Source: Flavobacterium plurextorum (GTDB lineage: Bacteria; Bacteroidota; Bacteroidia; Flavobacteriales; Flavobacteriaceae). From it: a stretch of DNA of 64,000 nucleotides. Shown here one piece after another: positions 29,211-39,500 of the stretch. Numbering within the stretch: the stretch's first letter is position 1; every line of letters begins with the position of its first letter. The translations under genes and the position numbers were made by a program. The notes under the pieces were generated by a model. The model was not told the DNA's origin and ran no database searches. It saw only the letters and a list, made by a program, of their open reading frames with translations. The stretch lies in assembly GCF_002217395.1 (NCBI RefSeq), contig NZ_MUHD01000004.1:62001-126000 (forward strand). Reading direction: 5' to 3'.

Positions 29211-29380
29211 AATATTACGAAGTCCCAGCGGGACGTTATATTTATAGAAATTAGTGTTTGTTTCAAATAAGCCCCAGAGGGGTGATATTTTTTGTAATCA
29301 AATTAATATATCGCTCCGCTGGAACTTTTAATTAAATTGTAGAAAAACGCTATAAATATTACGCTCCGCTGGAGCTTAAA
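29211..29380. repeat. intergenic element with four CCAGCGG-type repeats
   Basis: Four related units: two forward (AGTCCCAGCGGGACG at 29221-29235; GCCCCAGAGGGGTGATATT at 29271-29289) and two inverted (ATCGCTCCGCTGGAACTTTT near 29310-29329; ACGCTCCGCTGGAGCTTA at 29361-29378). The outer units pair end to end (TATATTTATAG near 29237 with CTATAAATATTACG from 29350), so the whole can fold into a long hairpin. It lies inside operon 2 between two genes. Family membership elsewhere in the genome is expected but not visible here. Confidence 0.6.
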
Positions 29381-29394
29381 ATCTGAGTTATTGA

Positions 29395-32300
29395 TTATTT
29401 AATAATCAATAACCATCCTTTTCCTTTTGCTACTGGAATTTCATCTTTTACAGTAAAAGTTTTTGCAGGCTGGAAATTCTCAACTTCTGGAGCAGTAATT
29501 GTTGCTTTTGCAGGATTTATTCCTAGTTTTTTCCAGTCAATGTTCAGTTTTACATTTACGTCAGTATCAGCCCAGCTTGCAATAGAAATTAAAGCTGTTC
29601 CGTTCTTTTTATAAACAGTTACTAATACTTTATCATTACTTGTTTTTATTGGGCAGTTTTCGCTCCAATATCCAATCATTTCAGAACCTTTGATTCCGAA
29701 AGAATCCCATAATTTCCAAATATTTCTAGGATCAGCATTACTACTCCACGGAAGTCTGTTTGTCATTCCGTAAACCATTCCTCTCCATGGATTTCCTCCG
29801 TCTTGAAGCATTTCACCCATTAATCCAAAAGGGATTCCGCTTACTTCAGTTAAGAAAAAGTCAGGTTGTCCTTTTTCATAATCAAAATATTCTCCAAACC
29901 ATAGTTTATTGATGTATGGAAAGTGTTCCATATATAAATTGGCGCTGTTATTAAAACCATCGCTTTTGTTGTATTGATTAGCACTGTGCAAATCGATAAT
30001 TCCTGGGTGACCATCTTTTGTCAATACTCTTTTAATACGTTTCATAGTGATTCTGTCAAAAGCAACATCATCAAGATAAATTCCGTCAATGCCAACGTTT
30101 TGCGTTAACCAGTTCATTCCTTCTACATAGTAGTTATGCCAACGGTTCATCCCGCTGTTTACAATTGCAGCATCTTTAATTTCAGGAACAAACCAAGCAG
30201 CAATATAATCATCGCCTACGTGTTCTTGAAGCCAAGAGAATCCGCCGCCTTTTCCTGGAGAATAAATTTCATGTCCTAAGCTTTTTAAAGCAAAAGTTTC
30301 ATAAGCTTTATTCGAAACTTCTCTAACAGTATTGTAGATTTTTACTTTTAAACCTTTTTGGTGTGCTTCATCAACATAGTCTTTCATCTTTTTAAATTCG
30401 ATAAAAGGATAATTGATGTAAGGATTGATTGCATTTGCATGGTGAATATTAATTACTGTTGCACCAGTTTGAGCAATAGAATCGATTGGGCTGTATTTAT
30501 GATAAAATTTATTATCCCATTGAAAATCGGTATTTATGGTGTGAAACGGAGTGATCAATAAAGTAAAGTTGTAATACAAAACATCTCCTTTTTTCATGCT
30601 GCGAGCGCCGCTGTATGCGTTTACTAAAACAGATTTTTGATTTGGTGTAATGGTGATTCCGCCTTTGTTCTCGTTACCCCAAGAAGTTGGTAATAATAAT
30701 GGTTTTTGTAAATAGAAATTGGTGTTTAACGGACGGCTGTATTTTTCATCTCTTAATGAAAACTGCAATCCAGAATTTACACTTCCTATCCATGCACCAT
30801 CTTGGTTTTTATGCGTTACATCCCATTTCCAGTCAAAAGATGCAGGACGATCTCCGCCTTTTTGACCAAGTCCCATCATATATTTTGCAGATGTCGGCTG
30901 CATTGGCAGCTGAAAATTAATATCGTTAAATGAAGCGTCTTCTAAAGCAGTAATTTTAACGGAATAGTGTAAAAAACCGTCAAATTCTATAGAAGCATTT
31001 ACATCCATTTGAAGTGATTTTGAAGTAGATGTACTTTCCCAAGCTACAGTTCCAGCCTCTTTTTTAGTGAATTTTAAACCGTTATTTTTCCATTGTAATG
31101 ATTCTTTTCCTGCTGCATCTACAAAATGGAATGTTATTGGAGCGCTTAAAATATCGTTTGGTTTTGTAGTGACTGTTGTCATTTCCGGCGTGAAAAAAGT
31201 CTGTATTTGAGCAGGAAAACCATCTGCTCCCAAAACCAGTTTACGACCTAACAAAGAGATTTCAGAATCTTTTATTACTAGTGGAGTATAAGGTGCAATT
31301 ACAGTATTTTCTTGAGCTAATGTAGAGTTTAACCATTTTAAACGCGTCATTTTTTCAGGACTGTCAATGCCTCCGTTTTTAGTAACTTCATTAGTTACTG
31401 TTATTTGAAGTGTGATTGATGTAGACTTTCCGTCAGCGGTAACTGTTGCTTTTCCTGTATAATTTCCGGCAGCAGCAGTTTGCGGAACATCAATGCCGCA
31501 CCACATTGCTTGAATTTTTCCTTTTGAAACAGAAACAGTATTAGTAAAAGGAGTGCCGTCATATTTTGTTCCGTCAGTGTTGATACAGCTGATGTCTTTA
31601 CCTTCAATTGTCGCTCCAGTTGTACTCACTAAATTAGTAAAAGATACTTTTACATTTTTTAAGTTTTCAAGGGCATATACTCCTAATTGAAAAGCTAAAT
31701 ATTCGCCTTTCTTTGCCGTATCAGAAAAATTGTTTTGTACTCCTTTTTCGATCCAGCGTTGTGGTAAATCACTTTTCATTCGGATGGAATGCAGTCTGTC
31801 TTCAGGGAAAACAAGAAATGTACTGCCGCTATTTTTAGCAATAATTGCTGATGTTTCGGCAGCTGTTGCAATTACTTCCATTGGATAAAAGCTGTTAAAA
31901 GCATTTACACTTTGAATTTCGGTAACAGTACAATTGTCTTTTAAACCTGTTTTTATTTTAGAAATCCATTGCGCATCTGCTTTGTTTTCAGCCTTAGCAT
32001 AAATTCCTTTTGGATAATTGGCTGTGCCTTCGTCAATGTAAGGCATATAATAAACGTAGTATGTTCCTTTACCTGAAATTGGTTCAAAATAAATTGTTCC
32101 GTTTTCGCGGTTGATGTTTTCCGTTTTTACATTAAGAACTTCTTTGCCTGCGGCATCTTGAACAATAATTTTTTTAAGTTCGGGTTTTTCATCTCTTCTA
32201 CGCCATTCTATGGTCGTTTTAGCGATATTTCCTGTACCGGAAAAGTTGACAAGAACACGATGATTTCCTAGTAAATTAGGATTCCAGCTGTCGTTTCCGT

Positions 32301-32400
32301 CAGTATATTTTATTTGTGCAGTCAAAGGAATACTGAAAATGAAAAGGCACATAATCAATATACTGCTTAGTATTTGTCTGTTTTTTAGGTTTAGTTTCAT
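29395..32400 (-). CDS. putative glycoside hydrolase (DUF6067-like), secreted
   Basis: A 1001-residue exported protein (signal ending PLTAQ, about residue 29). N-terminal beta domains (about 40-340) carry Ig-like segments (PQTAAAGNYTGKATVTADGKSTSITLQITV). The C-terminal half from about 640 looks like a TIM barrel: NYPFIEFKKMKDYVDEAHQKGLKVKIYNT, then GIYLDDVAFDR with Asp777/Asp778 in the position of a catalytic acid, and a final beta domain. This architecture matches proteins usually labelled glycoside hydrolase domain-containing, DUF6067. Substrate is unknown; the locus suggests an alpha-linked hexose or amino sugar. It starts 39 bp after the cytochrome gene. Confidence 0.7.
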   Translation of the reverse strand: MKLNLKNRQILSSILIMCLFIFSIPLTAQIKYTDGNDSWNPNLLGNHRVLVNFSGTGNIAKTTIEWRRRDEKPELKKIIVQDAAGKEVLNVKTENINRENGTIYFEPISGKGTYYVYYMPYIDEGTANYPKGIYAKAENKADAQWISKIKTGLKDNCTVTEIQSVNAFNSFYPMEVIATAAETSAIIAKNSGSTFLVFPEDRLHSIRMKSDLPQRWIEKGVQNNFSDTAKKGEYLAFQLGVYALENLKNVKVSFTNLVSTTGATIEGKDISCINTDGTKYDGTPFTNTVSVSKGKIQAMWCGIDVPQTAAAGNYTGKATVTADGKSTSITLQITVTNEVTKNGGIDSPEKMTRLKWLNSTLAQENTVIAPYTPLVIKDSEISLLGRKLVLGADGFPAQIQTFFTPEMTTVTTKPNDILSAPITFHFVDAAGKESLQWKNNGLKFTKKEAGTVAWESTSTSKSLQMDVNASIEFDGFLHYSVKITALEDASFNDINFQLPMQPTSAKYMMGLGQKGGDRPASFDWKWDVTHKNQDGAWIGSVNSGLQFSLRDEKYSRPLNTNFYLQKPLLLPTSWGNENKGGITITPNQKSVLVNAYSGARSMKKGDVLYYNFTLLITPFHTINTDFQWDNKFYHKYSPIDSIAQTGATVINIHHANAINPYINYPFIEFKKMKDYVDEAHQKGLKVKIYNTVREVSNKAYETFALKSLGHEIYSPGKGGGFSWLQEHVGDDYIAAWFVPEIKDAAIVNSGMNRWHNYYVEGMNWLTQNVGIDGIYLDDVAFDRITMKRIKRVLTKDGHPGIIDLHSANQYNKSDGFNNSANLYMEHFPYINKLWFGEYFDYEKGQPDFFLTEVSGIPFGLMGEMLQDGGNPWRGMVYGMTNRLPWSSNADPRNIWKLWDSFGIKGSEMIGYWSENCPIKTSNDKVLVTVYKKNGTALISIASWADTDVNVKLNIDWKKLGINPAKATITAPEVENFQPAKTFTVKDEIPVAKGKGWLLIIK

Positions 32401-32439
32401 TGTGTTTTTATGTTCAAGTTAAAAAGTATGCTTTGATAT

Positions 32440-33432
32440 TTAGTAAACGGCTTTCCATCCGTTTTTCTTCCAATAGGCGATAATAGGTTTGTATGGTCCG
32501 TATTTGTGCTGCTCTTCAGAAAAATTATCACTAAATGGACTGTGTGCATAATCAATAGGTTTTCCCATTTTATTAGGATAATCAAATGTTTTAGGATTTG
32601 GTCTTTCATGAATAGCATCATTATTTACGTAGGCAGCAATATCTAGTGCTTCGGCATCAGTAAGATATGGTTTTCCTAAAGTTACTTTATCATACGGCAT
32701 ATTGCTTTTTAGCCATTGTGCTTGTTTGATAACGCGGTGCATACTTGAGCCGGGCTGATAAGCATATTTTCCCCAAAGAGGCGGGTAGGTGTAACTAGAT
32801 TTGTCGGCATTATAAACGCCTTCACCATTATTTCCGTGACAACGAGAACAATTTTCAGCAAACAAAGCTTTTCCTCTTTCCGGACTTGCTGCTACATCTG
32901 GAAATTCAATTTCTAAGTTTTTAGCACCTTTAAATTTTCCGTCTTTTGGAACAAACTTACTTATCCATTTAAAATAGGATAAAAAGGCAACCATTTCTTT
33001 TCCGTCAAGCGGAAGCGGTTTCCCTGAGTGCGGTCTCATTACACAATTATTTACACGTTCAGCAAGCGTAAGCACTTTGTTTTCGCGCCCGCGATATTGC
33101 GGATAATTATCATGTGATGACATTAAATTGAAAGCATAAGGTTTTGTACCTGCATCTTGATGACAGTTGGTACAATTCATTTTATTGCCTAAATATTTCC
33201 CTTTTATACCATTTGGACCAATATAATAAGCAGTTTTTAGCATCAATTCACGGCCATAACGTACAGATTCTCCAAATTCATCATCTGGAATTTTAGAAGT
33301 ATCAATAGTAATATAACCTTCATCATCAGCTGTAGTCTTGGCAGCCAAAGTCTGAGAGTTTGAAGTATTGCAGGAATTGAAAACAACAATTGGCAATGCT
33401 GAAAAGAGTCCAATAAGAATTATTTTTTTCAT
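32440..33432 (-). CDS. dihaem c-type cytochrome lipoprotein, TsdA-like
   Basis: A 330-residue lipoprotein (lipobox FNSC, Cys21) with two haem c sites, CTNCH (87-91) and CSRCH (195-199). Between them GRENKVLTLAERVNNCVMR contains Cys130, and the context resembles TsdA thiosulfate dehydrogenases, where a Cys is the distal ligand of haem 1; Met245 (SNMPYDK) may serve haem 2. It would transfer electrons in the periplasm or outer membrane, possibly oxidising a sulfur compound; that activity is inference. Start chosen at 33432 rather than 33525 because it puts the signal peptide first and leaves an 11-bp gap to the arylsulfotransferase gene. A cytochrome in a SusCD operon is unusual. Confidence 0.82.
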   Translation of the reverse strand: MKKIILIGLFSALPIVVFNSCNTSNSQTLAAKTTADDEGYITIDTSKIPDDEFGESVRYGRELMLKTAYYIGPNGIKGKYLGNKMNCTNCHQDAGTKPYAFNLMSSHDNYPQYRGRENKVLTLAERVNNCVMRPHSGKPLPLDGKEMVAFLSYFKWISKFVPKDGKFKGAKNLEIEFPDVAASPERGKALFAENCSRCHGNNGEGVYNADKSSYTYPPLWGKYAYQPGSSMHRVIKQAQWLKSNMPYDKVTLGKPYLTDAEALDIAAYVNNDAIHERPNPKTFDYPNKMGKPIDYAHSPFSDNFSEEQHKYGPYKPIIAYWKKNGWKAVY

Positions 33433-33443
33433 GACTAAAATTT

Positions 33444-34856
33444 TTAATTTAAAAGAAAAGGTTTCATGTTTTCTTCTGGAATAAATTGTACACGGTAAGG
33501 AGGTATTTCCGACTCTAAAGCCCAAAGTAATACTCCTTTTTTGTTGGTTAAAACCGTTATATGTCTTTTAGAACAGCAAACCAATATGAGATCTTTATTG
33601 ATCATATAGGCGCTTCCCATTCTATCGTTGTAAATATCTTTTGGCAGGTTTACATGGAAATCAAGTTGTACTGCTTTATTTTTTTCGTCTACTTTCAGTG
33701 CAAAAACCGAAGATTGTTTTTTGTCTACTCCATTATCAAAAAACATTAAACTTCCATCTTGATTAATGTGTGCCGCGTGCGCTTGCGAGAAATCACTATC
33801 CTTAGCCATTTTCATATTGCCGTTTCTTCCTAATTTCCAAATTACTTTTCCAGATTTAGAATCGACTTTCCAAATCTGTCCGTTGTTATAAAAAGAGATT
33901 AAAAAGTTACCGTCTTTATCATAGTTTAGACTGTTGGCGTGCATCCAGTCTTTTTTAGTTTTCAATAAAGCTTTGTCTTTCATTGGATCGAGATCATCGA
34001 AAACGCTCCATTTCCAAATTTGTTTTCCTTTTTTATCTAAAATCAGGATTCCGTCACCATTAATAGTGTCTTTCTTTTTTCCTCCAATTGAAGATAAGTC
34101 TGTTATTCTAGCATCAACAAATAAAGTAACGATTTCATTTGCTGATTTTTTTATGATTTCGTGGTGAATAACTTGTTTAAGATCGCCTTGTCCTTTTTTA
34201 ATATGTGTTAAGGTATCGCCCTGCAGGTTAATTTCTAGAATTTCGCTGCCATAACTTGTAGGTTCATCATTGGTTCCTAGAATAGAAATTATGGTTTGAT
34301 CTTGGGTGAAATGCGTTACTTTAAAACCAGTATTTTCTACCGTATGATACCATCTTATATTTCCTTTGTAATCAACAATAAATGCTGTTCCCGGAGTTTC
34401 TCTTTTTGCCAGAAGCATAAAACCTTTTTTGAAGTTTTGCGGTAAAAGTTCTGGTTTTGGACTATTTGCTTTGAATTTCTTTTGAAGCCATTCCGGCAGT
34501 TTTCTTGACTTAAAATTGTACACTTTACTGCTGTCTTTTTCATTTCCTTGTACTGTAATTAATTTAAAATTGTAATCAGTTTCAGGAATAATGTTAAGAA
34601 GCACTAAAGAATGTGAGAGACCTTTTTTTGAAAGTGGAGAAATTATCTTGTTTTTACTTCCATTTTTAGCAGTCCAATATTCGGCATATACCTGTACATC
34701 GTCATTCGTAGTAACATCGATTTGAATTTTCAATTCGTTGTTACTATGAGTCCCAATATTGATATTTGTGATATAATTACCTTGTTTTTTAGAACAGCTT
34801 GCTAATGCAAGTATTGCAAAAATAAAGCTCCATTTTAAAATTAGTTTTTTGATCAT
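33444..34856 (-). CDS. arylsulfate sulfotransferase-like lipoprotein
   Basis: A 470-residue lipoprotein (lipobox LASC, Cys21). After an N-terminal beta domain it shows the six-bladed propeller pattern of arylsulfotransferases (ASST): GFMLLAKRETPGTAFIVDYKGNIRWYH, QVIHHEIIKKSANEIVTLFV, KKDWMHANSLNYDKDGNFLISFYNNGQIWKVD, SQAHAAHINQDGSLMFFDNG. ASST enzymes move sulfate between phenolic donors and acceptors without PAPS, using a catalytic His. It lies between susD2 and a dihaem cytochrome, so sulfate chemistry on the imported substrate is plausible. Which His is catalytic cannot be fixed by eye. Confidence 0.82.
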   Translation of the reverse strand: MIKKLILKWSFIFAILALASCSKKQGNYITNINIGTHSNNELKIQIDVTTNDDVQVYAEYWTAKNGSKNKIISPLSKKGLSHSLVLLNIIPETDYNFKLITVQGNEKDSSKVYNFKSRKLPEWLQKKFKANSPKPELLPQNFKKGFMLLAKRETPGTAFIVDYKGNIRWYHTVENTGFKVTHFTQDQTIISILGTNDEPTSYGSEILEINLQGDTLTHIKKGQGDLKQVIHHEIIKKSANEIVTLFVDARITDLSSIGGKKKDTINGDGILILDKKGKQIWKWSVFDDLDPMKDKALLKTKKDWMHANSLNYDKDGNFLISFYNNGQIWKVDSKSGKVIWKLGRNGNMKMAKDSDFSQAHAAHINQDGSLMFFDNGVDKKQSSVFALKVDEKNKAVQLDFHVNLPKDIYNDRMGSAYMINKDLILVCCSKRHITVLTNKKGVLLWALESEIPPYRVQFIPEENMKPFLLN

Positions 34857-34954
34857 TATAAAGGCTTTTTTGAATGAAACAGAAAAGTGCTTTTGTGTAA
34901 AAAAATCAAGAATAGACAGGCGATTATGCTGTCTATTCCTGATTTAAATTTTAT

Positions 34955-36466
34955 TTATTGCCTGTCAGCATTACTCAATTTTGGATTAAGATCAACTTGA
35001 CTTTGCGGATATGTGTAATATTTGTTTTGCGGCATTTTAACTAACGCTGCTTCGCCAACTCTAAGGTGATAAGCATTTACCAGAACATCATATTTGTTCA
35101 TTCTAATTAAATCGGCGCGACGTTTCCCTTCATAGAAAAGTTCCCATCCTCTTTCTTGTAAAATTGCATCTCTTAAAGAGGCTTGAGTATGATTAGCCAA
35201 AATTAAAAGTTTTGCATGTGATCTTCCTTTTACTTGATTAATCAGATCTACAGCTTCAGCAGTTGGACCACTAATTTCGTTTAAGGCTTCAGCTCTGCTC
35301 AATAATACATCTGCATAACGTAAAATGTTCACACTATGACCGTCATAATACGTTGTAGTTTCATCATCGGCATATTTTCTAGTTGCTACATCCGGCATAT
35401 AAAGTACACCTGCAGGCGGCTGTGCGCCCAAAGTTGGTGCTTGTTTGTGCAATAAGCCATCTGATCCCATAAACTCTGGAAAGAAACATTTTTTTCTATC
35501 ATCTTCATCACCAAAAGTGTTGAAGAAATCCCAGTTTACAGTGTAATACTGCCATCTGTTTTGTACAACTGGATGATCTGTTGGTCCAAAATGGTTCAAT
35601 AATTCTGTTCCATTTACATTAGCATCACTCAGCGAAGAAAAGATGTTTTCTGAGCACCATTTGTTACTTTCTTTAAATAATCCTAGATAAGACGGATAAA
35701 GACTATACTGGTTCAAGTTCATTACTTGCTGTGTAAGTGTTGCTACTTTTTGCCAATCGTGACTGCGCAGGTATAACTTCGCCAATAATGTAAGTGCAGC
35801 GCCTTTAGTAGCACGTGCTACATCGTTTGTACCATAAATTGGATTATTCATATAATTTAAAGGTAACACATCTGCAGCTTCATTCAATTCTTTGATCAGG
35901 AAAGCATCTATTTCTTCTACTGATGACGGAGCTATTTGTTCTAGATAACCTGGGTTTCCTAAATTAGCTTCCGTAATTAAAACTACAGGTCCCCAAGCAT
36001 CTGTTAAGTCCATATACGAAGATGCTCTCAAAAATTTGGCTTCAGCGATAAATTGAGCCTTTTCGGCAGCAGTTATCCCAGACATTTTTGCGATATTAAA
36101 AATCGCATTATTTGCATTGGCAATCAATTTGTACATTGCAAGCCAATCTTCCTTAAGTAATCCGTTACTGGAATTCCAAGTTCCTAATGACAATTGTCCC
36201 GGATCTCCACCAAATTGGCAATGACCTAAATCTGTAGCAATATCTGTTAAAGCAAAGTGTCTAGTTGCCCAGTACGAAAAGTTATCGCCTACCGAAGGTC
36301 CTTTTAATCTGCCATAAACGGAGTTGACTGCAGCAATAGCATCTGATTTTGTTTGATACCCATTGGTGTTAGTCAAGCTACTATATACCGTGGGTTCAAG
36401 ATCCTGATTACAGGAAAATTGTACTCCAGCAGCTAGTAATAGTAATAATATTGTATGTTTTTTCAT
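34955..36466 (-). CDS. SusD/RagB-family glycan-binding lipoprotein 2
   Basis: A 503-residue surface lipoprotein (lipobox QFSC, Cys19) partnering the SusC at 36505-39603. Family features: KSDAIAAVNSVYGRLKGPS near the N terminus, AEAKFLRASSYMDLTDAWGPVVLITE, YADVLLSRAEALNEI and ILQERGWELFYEGKRRADLIRM towards the C terminus. It starts 38 bp after the susC2 stop. It should capture the glycan degraded by the GH110 and DUF6067-like enzymes of the same operon. It belongs to a different SusD subgroup from the one at 15035-16732 judging by low overall similarity. Confidence 0.95.
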   Translation of the reverse strand: MKKHTILLLLLAAGVQFSCNQDLEPTVYSSLTNTNGYQTKSDAIAAVNSVYGRLKGPSVGDNFSYWATRHFALTDIATDLGHCQFGGDPGQLSLGTWNSSNGLLKEDWLAMYKLIANANNAIFNIAKMSGITAAEKAQFIAEAKFLRASSYMDLTDAWGPVVLITEANLGNPGYLEQIAPSSVEEIDAFLIKELNEAADVLPLNYMNNPIYGTNDVARATKGAALTLLAKLYLRSHDWQKVATLTQQVMNLNQYSLYPSYLGLFKESNKWCSENIFSSLSDANVNGTELLNHFGPTDHPVVQNRWQYYTVNWDFFNTFGDEDDRKKCFFPEFMGSDGLLHKQAPTLGAQPPAGVLYMPDVATRKYADDETTTYYDGHSVNILRYADVLLSRAEALNEISGPTAEAVDLINQVKGRSHAKLLILANHTQASLRDAILQERGWELFYEGKRRADLIRMNKYDVLVNAYHLRVGEAALVKMPQNKYYTYPQSQVDLNPKLSNADRQ

Positions 36467-36504
36467 TTTAATAAATTTAAATGTTACTAAAAAAGCTTTT
36501 TAGA

Positions 36505-39500
36505 CTAGTGAATAGTCACTTTTATGCCTAAAATAAACGTTCTAGAAGCTGGGAAAGAGTTAAAATCAATTCCTCCACCAATGTTTTGTGCTGTAGAGCT
36601 GCTTGTATGTCCATTTATTTCAGGGTCGTTTCCAGAATAATTTGTTATGGTCAATAAATTCTGTCCTATAGCATACAATCTAATATTATCTATAAATTTT
36701 ACTTGTCTTAATGCACTTTCTGGAATAGAATATCCGATAGAAACATTTTTCAAACGAACGTAAGATGCATCTTCAACAAATTTTGAATTTACGTAACTGC
36801 CATAAGTACTTTTGTAGTAACCGTCTCTCGGAATGTCTGTGTTTTCATTAGTTCCAGCTACCCAGCGATTTAAAGCATCTGTACTTGTACTGGATTCTCC
36901 AACCATTTTTGTCATATTATAAACAGAATAATCAAATGCTCCTTGGAAAAAGATATTCATGTCAAAGTTTCCAAATCTAAAATCATTGTTGAAACCTGCG
37001 ATGTAATGTGGTGTAGAATTTCCTAAATATGTTCTGTCTTCAGCTGTAATTAAACCATTTCCATCTAGATCTTCATATTTTGGATCTCCTGGTTTAGACA
37101 AAGGCTGCGGAGCATAAACTTCTCCAGTTTTGATTACACCGGCATATTTAAATCCGTACAATACTCCCATTTCTTTTCCTGGCTCTAATCTTGTAAATTC
37201 TCTTCCAGAAACCGTTCCGCTTGGGTTAGAAGTATTAGTACTAATAATTTTTACATTATCAGCTAGAGATACAACTTCTTGTTTATTGTAAGCAACGTTC
37301 AAGGAAGTTGTCCACAGGAATTTATCATTTCTATAGTTTGTAGTGGTAATTCCTAGTTCAATACCTTTATTGTCAATAACTCCAGAGTTCATGGTTTGGT
37401 TTTCAAAGCCCCACCATCCGCCAACAGGTACTCTGATCAATGCGTCAGTAGTTCTCTTTTTGTAGACATCAATAGTTGCAGTTATTTTACTGTCTAAAAA
37501 TCCCATATCTAAACCTATATTGGTTTGTGCTGTTTCTTCCCATTTTAAATTAGGATTTGGTAAATTTTCAGGTTCATTGGCACCTACGAAACTATCAGGA
37601 GCAATTGTTGCACCCCAAGATTTTAGTGTGTTCATGTATGCATAATCTCCAATACCATCATTTCCTGTAATACCGTAACTTACTCTTAATTTAAGTTCAG
37701 AAATCTTATCTAATTTTTGCATAAAAGATTCGTTAGAGATTTTCCATGCAACAGCACCAGAAGGAAATGTTCCGTATTTATTATTTGGTCCAAAACGAGA
37801 AGAACCGTCTCTTCTCAACGTAAAAGAAGCCAAGTATTTATCATTAAAGGCATAGTTTAACCTTCCAAAATAAGAAGTTAATTTTGTCTCCAATTTTTGT
37901 GTTTCTGGTTTCAAATACACTTCAGCACCTTGCAGGTTATAGTAAGTCAATACATCACTAGAAAAACCAGATCCAGAAGCTTTCATTCTTTCGTAAGTAT
38001 CTTTTTGATTCGAAGTACCAATCATTGCTGTTATCGCATGCTGCTCTTTAATATTAAACTTATAAGTCAAATATTGTTCAGTACTCCATCTAAAATAAGT
38101 TTTATTTTCTTCAGAACCAGTTCCTTTCAAAGCAGCTCCTGCAGTTAATGTTCTTGGCGTATATTTTCCTTGAATGTTTTCCTGCCATTCAGCACCCGCA
38201 CCAAAATGATACGTTAGACCTTTGATGATTTCATAATCTAAAAACATATTACCATTAACCATTCTATTAATAACATGATCGGTTGGCTCTAATAAAAGGG
38301 CTAATGCATTATCCTTACCTAAGTATTTATTGTAAGTTCCGTCTGCATTATAGATCGGGAGATTAGGATAGGCAGTTTGAATTGAAAACATTGGCGATAG
38401 AATATTATCTCCAAAGTCACTATTGTTTCCTTCTGTCGCGGCACCATAAAAATTGGTACCCATATTTAATTTGCTGTTAAATCTTTTTTCACCTCCCATT
38501 CTCACACTGTATCTTTCGAAATCAGTATTTTCAATGGCTCCGGTTTGTTTGATATAATTTCCAGAAAGAAAAAATTTAGATGTTTGATCGCTTCCGCTAA
38601 AAGTAAGAGATCTGTTTAGTACTTCACCTGGGCGTGTTGCTGCATCAAACCAATTCGTATTCGCTACAGGAAGACTCGCTGGAAAAAGAGGAGGTCTTCC
38701 GTTTTCAAGTTGAATTGCATTTTGAATATCAACAAATTGCTGACCTGTTAGTAATGTAGGCTTATTAATGATGTTCTGAAAACCATCAGAAATCTCTGCT
38801 TCAACCTGCATTTTACCTAATTTTCCTTTTTTAGTCGTAATCAAGATTACACCATTTGCTCCTCTTGAACCATAAATAGCAGTAGAAGAAGCATCTTTCA
38901 AGATCTGAATGTTTTCAATATCGTTTGGACTGATAGAACCTCCTGAACTTGTAATAAAACCATCAACAACATATAAAGGTCCATTTGAATTATTAATGGA
39001 GTTTCCTCCTCTAATAACAACATTTGGAGTAGTTCCAGGAGCATAACTGTTTTGTTGTACTTGAACTCCAGAAGCACGACCTTGAAGAGCTTGTCCAACA
39101 TTAGCAATAGTTCCTCCTAAATTTAAATTGTCTTTTCCAACAGAGCTCACAGAACCTGTAAGGTCTTTTTTTCTGGCTTTTCCATATCCAATAACAACTT
39201 CCTCTAATTTTTGACCAGCTTCTTTCATGACAATTTTTAGAGGCGCGCTTCCTATTGTTACTTCCTGATCTTCCATACCAATGTATGTTATAATAAGTTT
39301 AGTAGCATTATCTGGAACTGTAATAGCAAAACTTCCATCAACATCAGTTTGTACACCCGTTTTGGTGCCTTTTATTGTCACGTTTACACCTGGCAGGGGA
39401 AGTCCGTTTTGATCTGTTACTTTACCCTTTACCGTTTTTTCAAAAAACAACGAAGTATTGTTTTTAGAAGACACACTTACAGAAGTCGCTGCCGAAGCTT

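Noticed and set aside
10208..33432. Type IX secretion C-terminal signals on the secreted enzymes
   Set aside because: The C termini of GH35, GH109, GH110, the M1 peptidase and the DUF6067-like protein show no por-type sorting domain; ordinary Sec or lipoprotein export fits.
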